DNA of 64,000 nt from Clavelina lepadiformis (Eukaryota > Chordata > Ascidiacea > Aplousobranchia > Clavelinidae), in assembly GCF_947623445.1 (NCBI RefSeq), contig NC_135248.1, positions 10,602,977 to 10,666,976 on the forward strand, read 5' to 3'. Below are positions 62,913 through 64,000 of the stretch, in pieces. The notes under the pieces were generated by a model that saw only the letters and a list, made by a program, of their open reading frames with translations, searched no databases and was not told the origin of the DNA. Position numbers and translations under genes: made by a program. The stretch's first letter is position 1, and the number at the start of each line of letters is the position of its first letter.

Positions 62913-64000
62913 TTCGGGTTGGCAATAACAAAACCTTTAGTGTGACTTTAAAACCCGAATCCTTATCTAAAATATGTATTACTTTATCCTTACATTAACC
63001 GTCGTAGACGGTCTCCTGCTAAATCAGACAAACTACAGTTGTTCTTAATACGACGTGGTTATAGTGATACATACTACTCTACTAAACTGTAAACTCAGGA
63101 AGTTAAAATGGCTCCAGAACATTTCCCGACGCATAAGAAAAAGGCACCAAAGCATATGGCCGCTGGCTTGGTTGTCTGCAATCTGCTCGCGAGACTTGAC
63201 GCGCTAAACTGAAAAAGTGTACCAACGACCCAACAGACATTCATGTTGGAAAAAGCGTTTGTTTTTTATTACTAGTAGGTTTGGAAATCTTTTGTGGTTT
63301 ACAAACCTTTGGAATTCGCAATGTCACGATTAGCGATTGGACTTTGACCCGATCGTCAGATCATGGATACTCAGTTTCCATCAAACTTCACGCAAGAGAA
63401 AGTATAGCGGCTTAGCTAGGATTGATTTGTAGTATTTAACCCAATGTTTAGAAATAAGCTACGGTAATTTACAGTTTAGGTTAGTTTTATCAATAGCAGT
63501 TTCTGACATCCGTTATGGCGGTTGTGCATTTTACACAAAACACGCTCAGCTTCCTATGATCTAAGACATTAAAATTTGATTTTGTACAGTAAATGAAGTC
63601 AAGCATTTCATACAAGCATTATACTTTTCACTCATAACACTAACCCAACTGTGTTTTTTAAACAGCTACATTCTACGGCTGTAACATTATACATGATACA
63701 AATATAATGATTGTCTACCTATATATTTCGAGTACACACGTTACAACACTTTTCTGTCACCAAGTTTTTTGAAATACTAATTTCTACTGTTATATTAATG
63801 CCAACGTTTACGTGAGTGCGCTCGTCTGGATCATAAATAATTTACCATTTTTCACCGAGAAAGCTGTTTAACCTCTGCTTCTTGTGATGAAGTATAAAAT
63901 GTTTATGACACTTTAACCTGAGCGTGTTGAAGAAAAAAACTGTTTATGGAGTGACCGATTTCAATTTAAGCAACAAAATGTAGTTGCCAAATATAGCAAA
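62913..64000. other. 5' flank of elongase copy D
   Basis: Holds the presumed promoter and, at 63667-63870, the block shared with 58131-58340. No exon seen. Confidence 0.5.

Noticed and set aside
1-64000. CRISPR arrays, bacterial operons, rRNA genes
   Set aside because: None seen; gene structure is eukaryotic throughout.

Overview
The window looks like nuclear DNA from a marine invertebrate, most likely an invertebrate chordate such as an ascidian. This is inferred from AT-rich sequence, compact multi-exon genes with short GT-AG introns, many tRNA-derived repeats, and gene families typical of metazoans. No species marker was seen, so the organism call is tentative. Almost every gene is split into short exons, so I rebuilt the genes from splice sites, phase and family motifs. 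Exon boundaries are predictions without transcript support.

Layout. 1-13.7 kb: no protein gene recognised. It holds a run of about ten decayed tRNA-like units, all on the minus strand (3.5-5.9 kb), a 252-bp tandem duplication (6.8-7.26 kb) and a large inverted repeat (about 8.0 kb). 13.7-16.7 kb, minus: a gene for a secreted or cell-surface protein with sushi (CCP) domains followed by a complete von Willebrand A domain. Its 5' side is cut off by a broken Ty3/Gypsy element (16.7-19.66 kb). 21.0-23.3 kb, plus: a seven-exon proline racemase / trans-3-hydroxyproline dehydratase family enzyme. 24.3-29.4 kb, minus, convergent with it: a kinase plus KEN-type RNase gene (IRE1 / RNase L type), whose last same-strand exon encodes an interferon regulatory factor association domain (IAD). 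33.5-62.9 kb, minus: a tandem array of four ELOVL6-like fatty acid elongase genes, plus the decayed 3' end of a fifth.

The most interesting locus is 24.3-29.4 kb. The IAD exon (24267-24823) has no usable start of its own. It enters in phase 1, and the last KEN exon has a CAG/GT site leaving phase 1, so a 669-aa kinase-KEN-IAD protein is predicted. A shorter 489-aa kinase-KEN form ends in the upstream exon, next to its own AATAAA. If real, this joins an RNase L-like effector to the phospho-peptide-binding domain of the interferon transcription factors in one polypeptide, with no ankyrin or luminal sensor domain.

The elongase array shows birth, divergence and decay of gene copies. All four genes share the same first six exons and phases. 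Three also use a short seventh exon giving a basic C-terminal tail. One copy (C) stops early in exon 6, which creates a KxKxx-type ER signal, and its seventh exon has decayed. Copies C and D are the youngest pair and share their flanks. Mobile DNA elsewhere includes two hAT-like MITEs with 8-bp target duplications, two insertions of one tRNA-SINE family in elongase introns, and a LINE fragment.
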